The notes under the pieces were generated by a model. That model was not told the origin of the DNA. It saw nothing but the letters and a program-made list of their open reading frames with translations, and did not search any database. A program made the position numbers and the translations under genes. Of a stretch of DNA of 64,000 bases, positions 8,464-18,790 are shown in pieces. This DNA is from Prevotella sp. (GTDB taxonomy: Bacteria > Bacteroidota > Bacteroidia > Bacteroidales > Bacteroidaceae), in assembly GCA_015060485.1 (NCBI GenBank), contig SUYI01000012.1, forward strand, positions 20,872 to 84,871, read 5' to 3'. Numbering within the stretch: the stretch's first letter is position 1; every line of letters starts with the position of its first letter.

Positions 8464-9174
8464 ATGTGGTTAATTAATTCATCAATCGGTCGTAAGGTTG
8501 TTATGTCTGTCACCGGTCTGGCGCTGATTCTGTTCCTGACATTCCACTGTTGCATGAACATTGTCGCGCTGTTCTCAGGTGAGGCTTACAACATGATTTG
8601 CGAATTGCTGGGTGCCAACTGGTATGCCGTTGTAGCAACACTGGGTTTGGCTGCTCTGGCTGTGATTCACATCGTTTATGCGTTCATCTTGACCGCACAG
8701 AACCGTACTGCCCGTGGCGACAACCGCTACGACGTGGCTACAACGGTCAATGCCGGCAAGGTAGAGTGGGCATCAAAGAACATGCTCGTGCTGGGTATCA
8801 TTATCTGCTTGGGCCTGTTGCTGCACCTGTTCAACTTCTGGTACAACATGATGTTCGCCGAAATCGTTGGTATGGAGACTGCCCTGAGTCCTACGGATGG
8901 CTTCGGCTGGATTAAGGAGACATTCTCAAATCCTGTTTTCGTGGTGCTCTACATCGTCTGGCTGGTGGCCATCTGGTTCCATCTCTCTCATGGTTTTTGG
9001 TCGGCTATGCAGACCTTCGGCTGGAGTGGTAAGATTTGGCTGAAGCGTTGGATGTGCATTGGCAACATCTATGTGACTCTGCTCTTCTTGGGCTTCCTCG
9101 TAGTAGTACTGGCCTTTGCTTTTGGCTGTGCTCCTTCACTTTGTGACGGCACTTGCTGTGGAAGTAGCTGCTAA
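8464..9174 (+). CDS. Succinate dehydrogenase/fumarate reductase cytochrome b subunit
   Basis: A 236-residue integral membrane subunit anchoring the flavoprotein and iron-sulfur subunits and carrying heme b for electron exchange with menaquinone. Five hydrophobic helices are visible (about residues 10-36, 55-78, 103-130, 155-178 and 196-222) with several heme-ligand candidate histidines (FHCCMN, VIHIVYAF, LHLFNFWYN, FHLSHGFW). This is the single-anchor diheme type (SdhC/FrdC of Bacteroides and Wolinella). It is the first gene of a three-gene operon with 28 and 5 base gaps. The C-terminus is unusually Cys-rich. Confidence 0.92.
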   Translation: MWLINSSIGRKVVMSVTGLALILFLTFHCCMNIVALFSGEAYNMICELLGANWYAVVATLGLAALAVIHIVYAFILTAQNRTARGDNRYDVATTVNAGKVEWASKNMLVLGIIICLGLLLHLFNFWYNMMFAEIVGMETALSPTDGFGWIKETFSNPVFVVLYIVWLVAIWFHLSHGFWSAMQTFGWSGKIWLKRWMCIGNIYVTLLFLGFLVVVLAFAFGCAPSLCDGTCCGSSC

Positions 9175-9202
9175 TTGTTAACTTTTAAATCTGAAAGAAA
9201 TT

Positions 9203-11182
9203 ATGGCAAAAGTAATTGATTCTAAGATTCCCGCAGGTCCAGTGCCTGAGAAATGGAAGGAATATAAGGCTCATCAGCGTCTGGTTAACCCCAAGAACAA
9301 GCTGAAGCTCGATGTGATTGTGGTTGGTACCGGTCTGGCTGGTGCTTCTGCAGCTGCTTCACTCGGTGAGATGGGCTTCAATGTGATCAACCTGTGTATT
9401 CAGGATTCTCCCCGTCGCGCTCACTCTATCGCTGCTCAGGGTGGTATCAATGCCGCCAAGTGCTATCAGAACGATGGTGACTCTGTTTACCGTCTGTTCT
9501 ACGATACCGTAAAGGGTGGTGACTATCGTGCCCGCGAGGCTAACGTTTATCGTCTGGCTGAGGTTTCTAACAATATTATCGACCAGTGCGTAGCTCAGGG
9601 CGTTCCCTTCGCTCGTGAGTATGGCGGCATGCTGGCTAACCGTTCGTTCGGTGGTGCTCAGGTAAGCCGTACATTCTACGCTAAGGGTCAGACGGGTCAG
9701 CAGCTTCTGCTCGGTGCCTATAGCTCTTTGAGCTGTCAGGTTCAGGCTGGCAAGGTAAAGCTCTACACCCGTTATGAGATGGAAGATGTAGTCATCGTTG
9801 ACGGACGTGCTCGTGGTATCATCGCCAAGAACCTCGTAACAGGTAAGCTGGAGCGCTTCTCTGCAAACGCAGTTGTCATCGCTACTGGCGGCTATGGAAA
9901 CACTTACTTCCTTTCTACCAATGCTATGGGATGTAACTGTACAGCAGCTGTTCAGTGCTATCGTAAGGGCGCTTACTTTGCAAATCCCTCGTATGTGCAG
10001 ATTCACCCCACCTGTATCCCCGTTCATGGTGACAAGCAGTCTAAGCTGACGCTGATGTCTGAGTCGCTGCGTAACGATGGTCGTATCTGGGTGCCGAAGA
10101 ACATCGAGGATGCCAAGGCTCTGCAGGCTGGCACCAAGCAGGGTTGGGAGATTCCTGAGGAGGATCGCGACTACTATCTGGAGCGCCGTTATCCAGCATT
10201 CGGTAACCTCGTTCCACGTGACGTTGCCTCTCGTGCTGCTAAGGAGCGCTGCGACAAGGGCTTCGGTGTGAACAACACAGGTCTGGCCGTATTCCTCGAC
10301 TTCTCTGAGTCTATCAACCGTCTGGGGCTTGATGTCATCATGCAGCGTTATGGCAACCTCTTCGAGATGTACGAGGAGATTACCGACGTATTCCCAGGCG
10401 ATGTAGCTAACGAGATCAATGGCGTGAAGTACTACAAGCCGATGATGATCTATCCTGCTATCCACTACACAATGGGTGGTATCTGGGTTGACTACGAGCT
10501 GCAGACTTCTATTCCTGGTCTGTTTGCCATTGGTGAGTGTAACTTCTCTGATCACGGTGCTAACCGTCTGGGTGCTTCTGCGCTGATGCAGGGTCTGGCC
10601 GATGGTTACTTCGTACTGCCTTACACCATCCAGAACTACTTGGCTGATCAGGCTGTATGGCCCAAGGTTTCTACTGATCTGCCTGAGTTCGCTGAGGCTG
10701 AAAAGAAGGTGGATGCAGAGATCGACCGTCTGATGAACATCAAGGGTAAGCGCTCTGTTGACTCTATCCATAAGGAGCTCGGCCACATCATGTGGGAGTA
10801 TGTCGGCATGGGTCGCACAGCTGAGGGCCTGAAGGAAGGTCTGAAGAAGATGCACGAACTGGAGAAGGAGTTCGACTCTAACCTCTTTGTTCCTGGCACG
10901 AAGGAAGGCCTGAACATCGAACTCGACAAGGCTATCCACCTGCGTGACTTCTTCACAATGGGTCAGCTCGTCGCCTTCGACGCTCTCTCTCGTAATGAGT
11001 CTTGCGGAGGTCACTTCCGTGAGGAGTATCAGACCGAGGAAGGCGAGGCTAAGCGCGACGATGAAAACTACTTCTACGTAGGCTGCTGGGAGTACAAAGG
11101 CAAGGGCAACGAGCCCGAGCTCATCAAGGAGCCGCTGGAATATGAAGCAATTAAAGTACAAACCCGTAATTATAAGAATTAA
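9203..11182 (+). CDS. Fumarate reductase/succinate dehydrogenase flavoprotein subunit
   Basis: A 659-residue catalytic subunit interconverting fumarate and succinate. In anaerobic Bacteroidales it mainly reduces fumarate on the way to succinate and propionate. The FAD fold [12 protein letters not shown] lies near residue 36, the FAD-linking histidine in AHSIAAQGG near residue 73, the substrate-site HPTC near residue 268 and SESLRNDGR near residue 290. The C-terminal capping domain is complete. It is sandwiched between the membrane anchor and the iron-sulfur subunit. Codon usage is strongly biased, as expected of a highly expressed gene, which also creates a long spurious antisense frame. Confidence 0.96.
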   Translation: MAKVIDSKIPAGPVPEKWKEYKAHQRLVNPKNKLKLDVIVVGTGLAGASAAASLGEMGFNVINLCIQDSPRRAHSIAAQGGINAAKCYQNDGDSVYRLFYDTVKGGDYRAREANVYRLAEVSNNIIDQCVAQGVPFAREYGGMLANRSFGGAQVSRTFYAKGQTGQQLLLGAYSSLSCQVQAGKVKLYTRYEMEDVVIVDGRARGIIAKNLVTGKLERFSANAVVIATGGYGNTYFLSTNAMGCNCTAAVQCYRKGAYFANPSYVQIHPTCIPVHGDKQSKLTLMSESLRNDGRIWVPKNIEDAKALQAGTKQGWEIPEEDRDYYLERRYPAFGNLVPRDVASRAAKERCDKGFGVNNTGLAVFLDFSESINRLGLDVIMQRYGNLFEMYEEITDVFPGDVANEINGVKYYKPMMIYPAIHYTMGGIWVDYELQTSIPGLFAIGECNFSDHGANRLGASALMQGLADGYFVLPYTIQNYLADQAVWPKVSTDLPEFAEAEKKVDAEIDRLMNIKGKRSVDSIHKELGHIMWEYVGMGRTAEGLKEGLKKMHELEKEFDSNLFVPGTKEGLNIELDKAIHLRDFFTMGQLVAFDALSRNESCGGHFREEYQTEEGEAKRDDENYFYVGCWEYKGKGNEPELIKEPLEYEAIKVQTRNYKN

Positions 11183-11187
11183 AGACT

Positions 11188-11946
11188 ATGGCTAAGAATA
11201 TAAGTTTCACTATTAAATTTTGGCGTCAGAATGGTCCGAAAGATGCGGGTCACTTCGATACTCACGAGATGCACGACATCCCCGATGACACCTCCTTCCT
11301 GGAGATGCTCGACATTCTGAACGAAGAACTGATTAATGAAGGCAAGGAGCCTTTCGTGTTCGATCACGACTGCCGCGAGGGTATCTGCGGTATGTGCTCA
11401 CTCTACATCAACGGAACACCCCACGGACTCACTGAGCGTGGCGCTACCACCTGTCAGCTCTACATGCGCCGCTTCAATGATGGCGACGTCATCACCGTCG
11501 AGCCTTGGCGCTCAGCAGCTTTCCCCGTCATCAAGGACTGTATGGTCGACCGCAACGCCTTCGATAAGATTATCCAGGCAGGTGGCTATACCACCATCCG
11601 TACCGGTCAGGCTCAGGATGCCAACGCTATCCTGATTCCGAAGGAGGATGCTGACGAGGCTATGGATTGCGCATCTTGCATCGGCTGTGGCGCTTGCGTA
11701 GCAGCCTGTAAGAACGGTTCGGCTATGCTGTTCGTTTCGTCTAAGGTATCTCAGCTCGCTCTGCTTCCCCAGGGTCGCGTAGAGGCTGCCCGTCGTGTGA
11801 AGAACATGATTGCCAAGATGGACGAGCTCGGCTTCGGTAACTGCACCAACACTCGCGCCTGCGAGGCTGTCTGTCCGAAGAACGAGACTATCGCCAACAT
11901 CGCTCGCCTCAACCGTGAGATGATTAAGGCAAAACTGGCCGACTAA
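11188..11946 (+). CDS. Fumarate reductase/succinate dehydrogenase iron-sulfur subunit
   Basis: A 252-residue electron-transfer subunit between the flavin and the heme-bearing membrane anchor. The N-terminal plant-type ferredoxin domain has the 2Fe-2S loop [12 protein letters not shown] near residue 65. The C-terminal bacterial-ferredoxin domain has [14 protein letters not shown] near residue 158 and [13 protein letters not shown] near residue 220. It begins five bases after the flavoprotein stop. A strong terminator follows. Confidence 0.96.
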   Translation: MAKNISFTIKFWRQNGPKDAGHFDTHEMHDIPDDTSFLEMLDILNEELINEGKEPFVFDHDCREGICGMCSLYINGTPHGLTERGATTCQLYMRRFNDGDVITVEPWRSAAFPVIKDCMVDRNAFDKIIQAGGYTTIRTGQAQDANAILIPKEDADEAMDCASCIGCGACVAACKNGSAMLFVSSKVSQLALLPQGRVEAARRVKNMIAKMDELGFGNCTNTRACEAVCPKNETIANIARLNREMIKAKLAD

Positions 11947-12015
11947 AATTTATTCTAACTATTTTTAGTCAAGGCTTCAAAGCTGATTAATGTAATATAT
12001 ACATTATTCTATAAT

Positions 12016-12047
12016 AAAGAGCGGCACAGATTTGCGCCGCTCTTTTG
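12016..12047 (+). terminator. Terminator of the fumarate reductase operon
   Basis: A 10-bp perfect stem AAAGAGCGGC/GCCGCTCTTT (12016-12025 and 12036-12045) with a 10-base loop runs into Ts. It lies 70 bases after the last stop codon and is convergent with the GH30 gene. Confidence 0.85.
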
Positions 12048-12083
12048 TTATACTGTTATCCAAAAGAAAGTGCTTGCTGCTAG

Positions 12084-13598
12084 TTAAAAAAAGACTTTTC
12101 TTGTACTGCCGTCTTCAGACCTTTCGATGCAGAGCCCCTTAGGAGTCTGAAGTCGATTGCCACGAAGGTCGTAATAGGTTTTAGGACCATCCGAACGCAG
12201 TTGCTTTACCTCTTCAATGGCTGTGCTACCATTGTCAATCATGAAGATAAAAGTATTCAGACTCTGAGCAGGCATCTCATAAAGATACTCGTTGGTGGAC
12301 TCGGTAAGGTCTTCCAACTCTGATTTCTGACAGAGTTTGTCGCTTTCATTGCCTGTCGACAGCCACAGAGAACCGCTCTTCACGTTGTAAGGCAGGGTTA
12401 TTTTTACGTCGCGGGTATCTTCCCTTGCATTAATAGCCATAACAATGATAGAGTCACCTTTAATGTATGCCGAGAATTGTTCGTTTTGTAGGATTTCCTC
12501 TTTCTCGCGTCCTGCATCTGCGTCTTTTGAGGTCGCTAAGCGGGTGGAACCAGTAATATTCTTCGAGAAGTGGGACATGACATAGGCGCGAGGCAGGAGT
12601 TCGTCTTTTTTATTGCCTGTTCCATATTTGGTTTCGCCTGTTCCACAAAAGGCCCAATGTGCACGCAAATACCAATAGATATATCCCGTACAACCTGCCA
12701 GCATACACTCGTTCAGCTCTTGGGCGAAAATAAGGTTGTCATTCCATGTGGGCAGTGCACCAGTATTATCTGTTGTCGAATGCTCCGTCATCCACAATTC
12801 CTTGCCGTACTTGAGGGGTAAAACGCCCGCAGGCTTCATATACTGAAGAGGTAAATGTCCGTAAAGATGGCCAGCCACGATGTCAATTTGCTCGCGACAT
12901 GCCGGATCTTTCATCAGTGGGTCGGTATAGTTTTGGGTGAATCCCAAGGGTTCACCACTGATGAGGCGAACACCGTTATAGGTTTCACGGTCCAGCATGT
13001 GGGCATAGTTCTTGACAAGGCTCACCAAACTATCAGGTTCGTAAAGGCATCCAGAATAGTTGACCCACCAGTCAGGTTCGTTCTGCAGGGACACGGCATC
13101 CATAACAACGCCATGATCCTTCATCCACTTCAGGAAGGTGTTCAGCCAGGGGAAGAACTTTTCATAGCAGTCCCTACGTAGTGTGGCTCTTATGTTTCCC
13201 TGATCATCGGAATTGCCGCCTTGAGCCGAACCATTGGTCTTATATTCGCCTGGAGGTGACCAAGGCGTGCCGAATACGATGCCGCCGCGATTTTTGACGG
13301 TCTTAGCCGAAGGCAATGAGCCATTCCAGTCATAATCACCCCAATTGTCGCCAGTGAAACTTGGCGAGATTTCCATACGCAAGATGTTCAGTCCAATCTT
13401 TGACTTGGCACCATAGAGTTTGCCCACACAGGCGTTGTCAGTCCCGAATGGCTTCATGGCTCCATCACAACAGGCACCACCAAAGCCTGTGATAGTCTGA
13501 CAGCGGGTGTCATACACCTTTAAGGAAGTACGTGGTTTTGCTGCTTGGACAGCCGTTGAGGCAGCCAGCAAAAGTGAGATAATGATAGTTTTTTTCAT
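12084..13598 (-). CDS. Secreted GH30-family glycoside hydrolase (xylanase-like)
   Basis: A 504-residue secreted enzyme. The longest frame starts eight codons earlier; the ATG at 13598 gives a clean signal peptide (MKKTIIISLLLAASTAVQA). The fold is a GH30 (beta/alpha)8 barrel with the side beta-domain. GFGGACCDG lies near the N-terminus, the acid/base glutamate is in LQNEPDW (about residue 174) and the nucleophile glutamate in LWMTEHS (about residue 272). This resembles GH30 glucuronoxylanases, so hydrolysis of plant xylan is likely. The last ~45 residues form the short C-terminal tail (YDLRGNRL...GSTRKVFF type) common on exported Prevotella proteins. Confidence 0.85.
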   Translation of the reverse strand: MKKTIIISLLLAASTAVQAAKPRTSLKVYDTRCQTITGFGGACCDGAMKPFGTDNACVGKLYGAKSKIGLNILRMEISPSFTGDNWGDYDWNGSLPSAKTVKNRGGIVFGTPWSPPGEYKTNGSAQGGNSDDQGNIRATLRRDCYEKFFPWLNTFLKWMKDHGVVMDAVSLQNEPDWWVNYSGCLYEPDSLVSLVKNYAHMLDRETYNGVRLISGEPLGFTQNYTDPLMKDPACREQIDIVAGHLYGHLPLQYMKPAGVLPLKYGKELWMTEHSTTDNTGALPTWNDNLIFAQELNECMLAGCTGYIYWYLRAHWAFCGTGETKYGTGNKKDELLPRAYVMSHFSKNITGSTRLATSKDADAGREKEEILQNEQFSAYIKGDSIIVMAINAREDTRDVKITLPYNVKSGSLWLSTGNESDKLCQKSELEDLTESTNEYLYEMPAQSLNTFIFMIDNGSTAIEEVKQLRSDGPKTYYDLRGNRLQTPKGLCIERSEDGSTRKVFF

Positions 13599-13732
13599 AG
13601 TTGAAAAGTATTTTGCCGGCAAAGATACAAATTATTTTTTTAATTCCTTCATTTTTAACGTATTTTGTACACTTATTCGCGCCTTAGAGAAAAACTCGAA
13701 GATGGGCTGCACCGCAGAAAAGCTCAAATTAA

Positions 13733-13764
13733 TTTGGTTTTTCATTCGGTTTGCACTATCTTTG
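13733..13764 (+). promoter_or_regulatory. Promoter of the EamA gene; predicts a leaderless transcript
   Basis: TTTG (13733-13736), 20 bases, TATCTTTG (13757-13764). The ATG begins five bases after the -7 box, so transcription should start at or next to the A of the start codon. Confidence 0.7.
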
Positions 13765-13768
13765 CAGC

Positions 13769-14692
13769 ATGAATCAAATAACAGGGACAGCACTGACATC
13801 AGAGCGTCGAATCTTATATCACATGGTGGCATTTCTAGTGGTTGCTATCTGGGGTTCTACGTTTGTGTTTACCAAACTGTTGTTGCTGGGCGGTTTTTCG
13901 CCAGCACAGATTTTCACGCTGCGCTTTCTGATAGCCTATGCAGTGCTGTTGATATTTTGTCTATGGAAAGGTATCCGTTGGGTGGCCGACACGTGGAAAG
14001 ATGAGTTGCTGATGATGGGGCTGGGAATAACAGGAGGATCGTTGTATTTCATGGCTGAGAATGAGGCAATGAACCATACGACGACCACCAATACGTCATT
14101 GATAGTCTGTCTCTGCCCGCTGTTTGCATCGTTACTCATAGGGTTGTTTTACAAGTCTGAACGTCTGAACCGCACGCAGATTATCGGCACACTCTTGGCT
14201 GCAACGGGACTGGTTGTGGTGGTGCTGAATGGTCACTTCGTGCTCCATCTGTCTCCCTTGGGCGACTCGCTGGCTTTTGTGGCCTGTCTCTGCTGGGCGG
14301 TATATAGTCTGCTGCTGATTCCTGCAAATGCGAAATACGATACTCTGTTCATCACGCGCAAGGTTTTCTTCTATGGACTGATATCCATGACACCTTATTT
14401 CATCGTGCGTCCTGGCTTGAATGCCCATTTGCTGTTTGAGCAGCCTGCCCTTCTTTGGAATCTGCTGTTCTTGGGATGTGTAGCATCTTTCGTGTGCTAT
14501 CTGGCTTGGAACTGGGTTATCAAGAATCTTGGTGCCGTAATGGCAACTAACTATGTTTATTTTAATCCCGTTACGACCATCCTCTTTGCCTGGCTGATAC
14601 TATCGGAGCCGATTACCATATACTTTATCATAGGCACCGTGCTCATCCTTGTGGGTATGGTGTTAAGCGACAAAAAAACGCGTCAAGAATGA
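13769..14692 (+). CDS. EamA/DMT-family transporter
   Basis: A 307-residue permease of the drug/metabolite transporter superfamily with ten predicted membrane helices in two homologous halves; AIWGSTFVFTKLLL in helix 1 is the typical EamA signature. Substrate unknown; relatives export amino acids or metabolites. The longest frame begins at a TTG lying inside the promoter -7 box, so the ATG at 13769 is used. Its stop overlaps the start of the next gene by four bases (ATGA), indicating coupled translation. Confidence 0.85.
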   Translation: MNQITGTALTSERRILYHMVAFLVVAIWGSTFVFTKLLLLGGFSPAQIFTLRFLIAYAVLLIFCLWKGIRWVADTWKDELLMMGLGITGGSLYFMAENEAMNHTTTTNTSLIVCLCPLFASLLIGLFYKSERLNRTQIIGTLLAATGLVVVVLNGHFVLHLSPLGDSLAFVACLCWAVYSLLLIPANAKYDTLFITRKVFFYGLISMTPYFIVRPGLNAHLLFEQPALLWNLLFLGCVASFVCYLAWNWVIKNLGAVMATNYVYFNPVTTILFAWLILSEPITIYFIIGTVLILVGMVLSDKKTRQE

Positions 14693-15336
14693 AAATGAAA
14701 TCATATCTGAATACAGCAAACATAGCACGAAGCAAGGACAGGGTGGAGTATCATCCGTTAGTGCCGTTCTTGCCCGAAAACGCCCGTGTGTTGTTCTTGG
14801 GCAGTTTCCCGCCACAACGTAAACGCTGGTGCATGGACTTCTATTACCCCAACTTTATCAACGACCACTGGCGCATCGAAGGGGAAGTGTTCTTTGGTAA
14901 CCGCCAGCATTTTGTCGACGAAGAGGCTAAACGCTTTAAACTCGATGAAATCGTTGCTTTTTGCCAGGAAAAAGGTCTTGCCTTTTTTGATACCTCTACG
15001 GCCATCCGACGTCTGCAGGACAATGCTTCCGACAAATTCCTGGAAGTGGTAGAGCCCACCGATATCAAGGCACTCATAGCTCATTTGCCCTACTTGCGCG
15101 CTATTGTTACTACTGGCGAGAAAGCTACTGACACCATTGTACAGACGTTGAACATTTCTACGAAGCCCAAGGTAAATACCTTTGTGACAATACCTCATTT
15201 ATATAATTGCGATGCCGTTGAAATCGTGCTTTATCGACTTCCGTCGTCCTCGCGGGCCTATCCGTTGGCTTTCGAAAAGAAGGCAGAGGCGTATCGAAAA
15301 ATGTATGAAAAGATGGGAATTAATATTGAAAACTAA
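14689..15336 (+). CDS. Uracil-DNA glycosylase superfamily protein
   Basis: A 215-residue protein. Residues 33-46 (VLFLGSFPPQRKRW) resemble motif 1 of the MUG/TDG branch of uracil-DNA glycosylases, DFYYPNF follows in the position of the pocket tyrosine, and RLPSSSRAYP near residue 184 matches the second motif (xPSSS). These enzymes excise uracil or mispaired bases from DNA. The specific base cannot be inferred. It is coupled to the EamA gene by a four-base overlap. A second ATG two codons in is an alternative start. Confidence 0.7.
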   Translation: MKMKSYLNTANIARSKDRVEYHPLVPFLPENARVLFLGSFPPQRKRWCMDFYYPNFINDHWRIEGEVFFGNRQHFVDEEAKRFKLDEIVAFCQEKGLAFFDTSTAIRRLQDNASDKFLEVVEPTDIKALIAHLPYLRAIVTTGEKATDTIVQTLNISTKPKVNTFVTIPHLYNCDAVEIVLYRLPSSSRAYPLAFEKKAEAYRKMYEKMGINIEN

Positions 15337-15346
15337 TTAATAAACT

Positions 15347-17722
15347 ATGACGAAAAAACTATTCATTACACTCGCCGTACTGCTGCCAATAGCAGTTATG
15401 GCTCAACAAGACCCGATAGTGGTTCGCACCGAGTCGGGATTGGTACAGGGAATCAATCACGAGGGGACGAAAGGATTTCTGGGCATTCCCTATGCGAAAG
15501 TCGAGCGGTTCATGCCTCCAAAACCTGTCGACAAGTGGAAGGGCATACGGTTGTGCGACCATTGGGGGCCGCAGGCTATGCAAAACACATGGGGTCGCAA
15601 GCTCAGCGAGTCAGAGATGTCGGAGCAATGCTGTGTGCTAAACGTGTGGACTACGTCTAATCTCAAAACTCCGACCTCCAACCTCAAACCCGTTATGCTT
15701 TGGCTGCATGGTGGTGGCTTCGACTCAGGCACGTCGGCATGGAATCCTGGCATGCAGCTGGCAAAGAAGGATGTCGTTGTGGTCAGCGTTAACCATCGCC
15801 TGAACATCCTCGGTTTTCTGGACCTCTCAAGCGTTTCGAAGAAATTCAAGTATTCTGGCAATGTTGGCATGCTCGACGTGGTGCAGGCCCTGCAGTGGGT
15901 GCAGCGGAACATTCGTCAGTTTGGCGGCGACCCCACGAATGTCACCATCTTCGGTGAGTCGGGTGGGGGAGGCAAGGTGGGAACTTTGCTCTGCATGCCA
16001 CAGGCCAAGGGCCTTTTCCATAAGGCTATCATCATGAGTGGCACCATCCTCAATGTGAATACCAAGCAGATGACAGAAGAGCTGGGGCAGGCTGTGCTGA
16101 AGGAGCTGAACATCGATGCCAAGCATATTGACGACATTAACAACGTCCCCTACGACACGCTCTATGCTGCAGGCCAGGGGGCTATGGCGGCCAGCATCGG
16201 TACTCGTAAACCAGGCACACCGATGATGTGGGGCTTTGGTCCCACGCCTGATGGTGAGACGCTGTTGCAGCAGCCCTTCCAGCCTGGTTTTGCCAGCATC
16301 AGCGACAATATCCCGATCCTCATCGGTACTACGTTCAATGAGTTGCAGCGCCTGCGCTACGACCAGCCCATGACACAAGACGAGGCTCGTCGCGAACTAT
16401 TCCGCACCTTTGGCTTCGATACCCAGAGCTATCTGAGTGCTTTTGCTGAGGCTTATCCTGACCATACGCTGCAGGACCTGCTGAGCATCGATTGGCTGTT
16501 TCGTCCGAAAACCATTATTACTGCTGATGCCGTCACCGCCCACCGCTCATCACTCTCATCTTTCACCTCTCACCACTCACCTCTTTATATGTATATGTTC
16601 ACATGGCGCTCGCCCGTCAACAAAGGCAGCGTGCATGGCCACGAACTGAAGTTCTGCTTCAACACACTCCATCATGCTGCCAACGAGTTGCCGCAGCCTA
16701 CTGAGGCTGACCTACGTCTGGCCGAAACAATGAGCAGCGTATGGGCGCAGTTTGCCCATAACGGCAATCCGAATATCGATGGTTTGCCCACGTGGCATCC
16801 TTATACGAAGGAGAACGGCGAGCTGATGGAGTTCAACCACCAGTGTGCTCTCCGTCACAACCACGATCGTCGTCTGGCAGAGATGATCGACAAGCATTGT
16901 TTCCAGCAGCTCGACGACTTCCGCGCCAAGCAGAGCAGTAAGATAATCAAGATGGGCGATGTCACCATGACCATTTATCCCACGAAGGGCGCCAAAATCA
17001 TGTCGCTGACGTACAAGGGCCAGGAAGTCATTTCGCAACAGACGGCCCCCGAATCCTTCGGCAGCACCTTCTGGACCAGTCCGCAGAAGGAGTGGAACTG
17101 GCCTCCCGTACAGGAGTTCGACAAAGGTGTTTATCAGGTCGAAGATCTGCCCGGAGGAGGTTTTGTCATGACCAGCGAAGTGTCGCAAAAACTGAAATAC
17201 CGCATCCGTAAGGAGTTCACTGTCGACGAGAAGGACAATGCCATCGTTATTACATATTCTATTGTTAACGAGAGCGACGAGACGCGCCAGGTGGCTCCGT
17301 GGGAGATCACCCGTGTGCCCAACGACGGCGGTATGATTTTCTTCGATGCCCCCCTCGATGGCGTGACGCCTGCTGGTGTCTTGTCCTTCAAGTCCGAATA
17401 TGGTGCCGTATGGTATCAGCCCGACGAAGCCCCCCAGAACCGCAAGATAAATGCTGATGGCAAGGGCTGGTATGCCTATTGTAATAACGGCCTGCTACTG
17501 TTGAAGAAGTTCGATGACTTGACAGCCTCACAGCCCGCTCCCGGTGAGGCCGAGATACAGGTTTACATGAATCGTGGCAAGACTTTCATCGAACTGGAAG
17601 CTCAGGGCGCTTACACCACGCTCAAGCCTCACGAGCAGCTCAACTGGACGGTACGCTGGTATTTGCGGCCTGTAGAGGGCAATGCTCAACCCTCATCAGA
17701 ATTGTTACAGATGGTCAGATAA
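15347..17722 (+). CDS. Secreted type-B carboxylesterase fused to a DUF4380-like mutarotase-fold domain
   Basis: A 791-residue protein with a signal peptide (cleavage near Ala19). Residues 22 to about 520 form an alpha/beta-hydrolase of the type-B carboxylesterase family: oxyanion HGGGF near residue 121, nucleophile serine in GESGG (about 205), an acidic residue in TTFNELQ, and the histidine in VHGHELKFCFN. Residues ~540-780 resemble DUF4380, a galactose-mutarotase-like beta-sandwich. Such proteins likely deacylate plant polysaccharide or phenolic esters in the periplasm. Two in-frame stretches of degenerate 7-bp repeats (15661-15695 and 16555-16590) encode low-complexity loops absent from relatives. 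Confidence 0.8.
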   Translation: MTKKLFITLAVLLPIAVMAQQDPIVVRTESGLVQGINHEGTKGFLGIPYAKVERFMPPKPVDKWKGIRLCDHWGPQAMQNTWGRKLSESEMSEQCCVLNVWTTSNLKTPTSNLKPVMLWLHGGGFDSGTSAWNPGMQLAKKDVVVVSVNHRLNILGFLDLSSVSKKFKYSGNVGMLDVVQALQWVQRNIRQFGGDPTNVTIFGESGGGGKVGTLLCMPQAKGLFHKAIIMSGTILNVNTKQMTEELGQAVLKELNIDAKHIDDINNVPYDTLYAAGQGAMAASIGTRKPGTPMMWGFGPTPDGETLLQQPFQPGFASISDNIPILIGTTFNELQRLRYDQPMTQDEARRELFRTFGFDTQSYLSAFAEAYPDHTLQDLLSIDWLFRPKTIITADAVTAHRSSLSSFTSHHSPLYMYMFTWRSPVNKGSVHGHELKFCFNTLHHAANELPQPTEADLRLAETMSSVWAQFAHNGNPNIDGLPTWHPYTKENGELMEFNHQCALRHNHDRRLAEMIDKHCFQQLDDFRAKQSSKIIKMGDVTMTIYPTKGAKIMSLTYKGQEVISQQTAPESFGSTFWTSPQKEWNWPPVQEFDKGVYQVEDLPGGGFVMTSEVSQKLKYRIRKEFTVDEKDNAIVITYSIVNESDETRQVAPWEITRVPNDGGMIFFDAPLDGVTPAGVLSFKSEYGAVWYQPDEAPQNRKINADGKGWYAYCNNGLLLLKKFDDLTASQPAPGEAEIQVYMNRGKTFIELEAQGAYTTLKPHEQLNWTVRWYLRPVEGNAQPSSELLQMVR

Positions 17723-17765
17723 AACAACCGTTTTTGCGTAGGCGCAATCTACAGTCGAATAATCC

Positions 17766-18581
17766 TTATGGTTCGTAATTGGATTTGTGGATGATGGCGG
17801 TGAAGATACGGCCAGAGTTGATGCCTAAACGGCGTGCAGAGAAATAGTCGGCAGACTGTTGGAGGGTGCAGACGGATGAGACCCTAATGTTCTGTGGATT
17901 TAAGCCAGACAAGATCAGTTGCTGACGGTTGCACTCAGGCAGGTCGATGTGCCATTTTTCGACCATTTCATCGGTGGTGGGGTAACGGCGGCTGATGGTA
18001 GACATGTCGAACCCTTCTTGTGCAAAGGCCTTGTAGACCTCGTCGCCTACCTCGAAACTGTCGAGATGGATGCCGGGACCAATTTGGGCCACGAGTAGTT
18101 GAGGATGTGTGCCGTAGGTTTCTGTCATCGCTTTGATGGCTTTCTGGACGATGCACTTGACGGTGCCTCGCCAACCAGCATGGATGGCGCAGGTGGCATG
18201 GTGTTCACTATCGTAGAGCAGCACGGGGATGCAGTCGGCAGTGGAAACGCCAATGCACACATCATGCAGGTTGGTCATCAGGGCATCAACCCCCTCCAGA
18301 GCTGCCAGTCGCTCTATTGTGCCGAGAGCCAGGAATACCTCGTCAATCGTAGCCACCTTGGTCTGATGTACTTGATGGGGTATGATGAGGCAGTCATCGT
18401 TGATGCCGAGCAGTTGGCATAGCGCCTCGCGGTTACGGCGGATATGGTCCTCGTTGTCGCCACAATAGCGGTTGATATTGAACCCAGCATAGTTACCCGT
18501 GCTGCACCCTCCATGCCGGGTGCTGCTGAAGGCCACCACACCACGCCCCATGTCGTAATAATCCAATTGCGGTTGTTGCAT
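17766..18581 (-). CDS. pgeF: Peptidoglycan editing factor / YfiH-type polyphenol oxidase family protein
   Basis: A 271-residue protein of the PgeF (YfiH, DUF152) family. Active-site motifs are visible: IPHQVHQTKV near residue 66, STADCIPVLLYD near 114 and CAIHAGWRGTV near 133, supplying the His-Cys-His metal site. Members act as purine nucleoside phosphorylase/adenosine deaminase or edit mis-built peptidoglycan precursors. Older annotation calls them laccases. Monocistronic, with its own promoter, divergent from the Cache sensor gene. Confidence 0.9.
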   Translation of the reverse strand: MQQPQLDYYDMGRGVVAFSSTRHGGCSTGNYAGFNINRYCGDNEDHIRRNREALCQLLGINDDCLIIPHQVHQTKVATIDEVFLALGTIERLAALEGVDALMTNLHDVCIGVSTADCIPVLLYDSEHHATCAIHAGWRGTVKCIVQKAIKAMTETYGTHPQLLVAQIGPGIHLDSFEVGDEVYKAFAQEGFDMSTISRRYPTTDEMVEKWHIDLPECNRQQLILSGLNPQNIRVSSVCTLQQSADYFSARRLGINSGRIFTAIIHKSNYEP

Positions 18582-18660
18582 ACAATAGAAACGGGTTATT
18601 TCTTAATCTGCTTGACAGGGAATGTGAAATTTAAAGAGATTATCTTTTTCATTTTGCAGG

Positions 18661-18691
18661 CAAAGATAGCAAAAGATTTACTCACGGCAAA
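18661..18691 (-). promoter_or_regulatory. Promoter of pgeF
   Basis: Minus strand TTTG (18688-18691), 19 bases, TATCTTTG (18661-18668), 80 bases before the start codon. Confidence 0.6.
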
Positions 18692-18749
18692 ACGAAATCG
18701 GTGTTTTTTGTACTCTTATCGGGAAAAAGCAAGAATAATCAGCTTTATA

Positions 18750-18781
18750 TTTGGTTATTTGTCGGCTAAATCGTACCTTTG
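18750..18781 (+). promoter_or_regulatory. Promoter of the Cache sensor/murQ operon
   Basis: TTTG (18750-18753), 20 bases, TACCTTTG (18774-18781). The first ATG (18791) lies nine bases downstream. Confidence 0.7.
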
Positions 18782-18790
18782 CAACGAAAT

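Noticed and set aside
9359..11161. 600-codon open frame antisense to the fumarate reductase flavoprotein gene
   Set aside because: It exactly shadows a strongly biased coding sequence; the protein has no domain, promoter or ribosome site.
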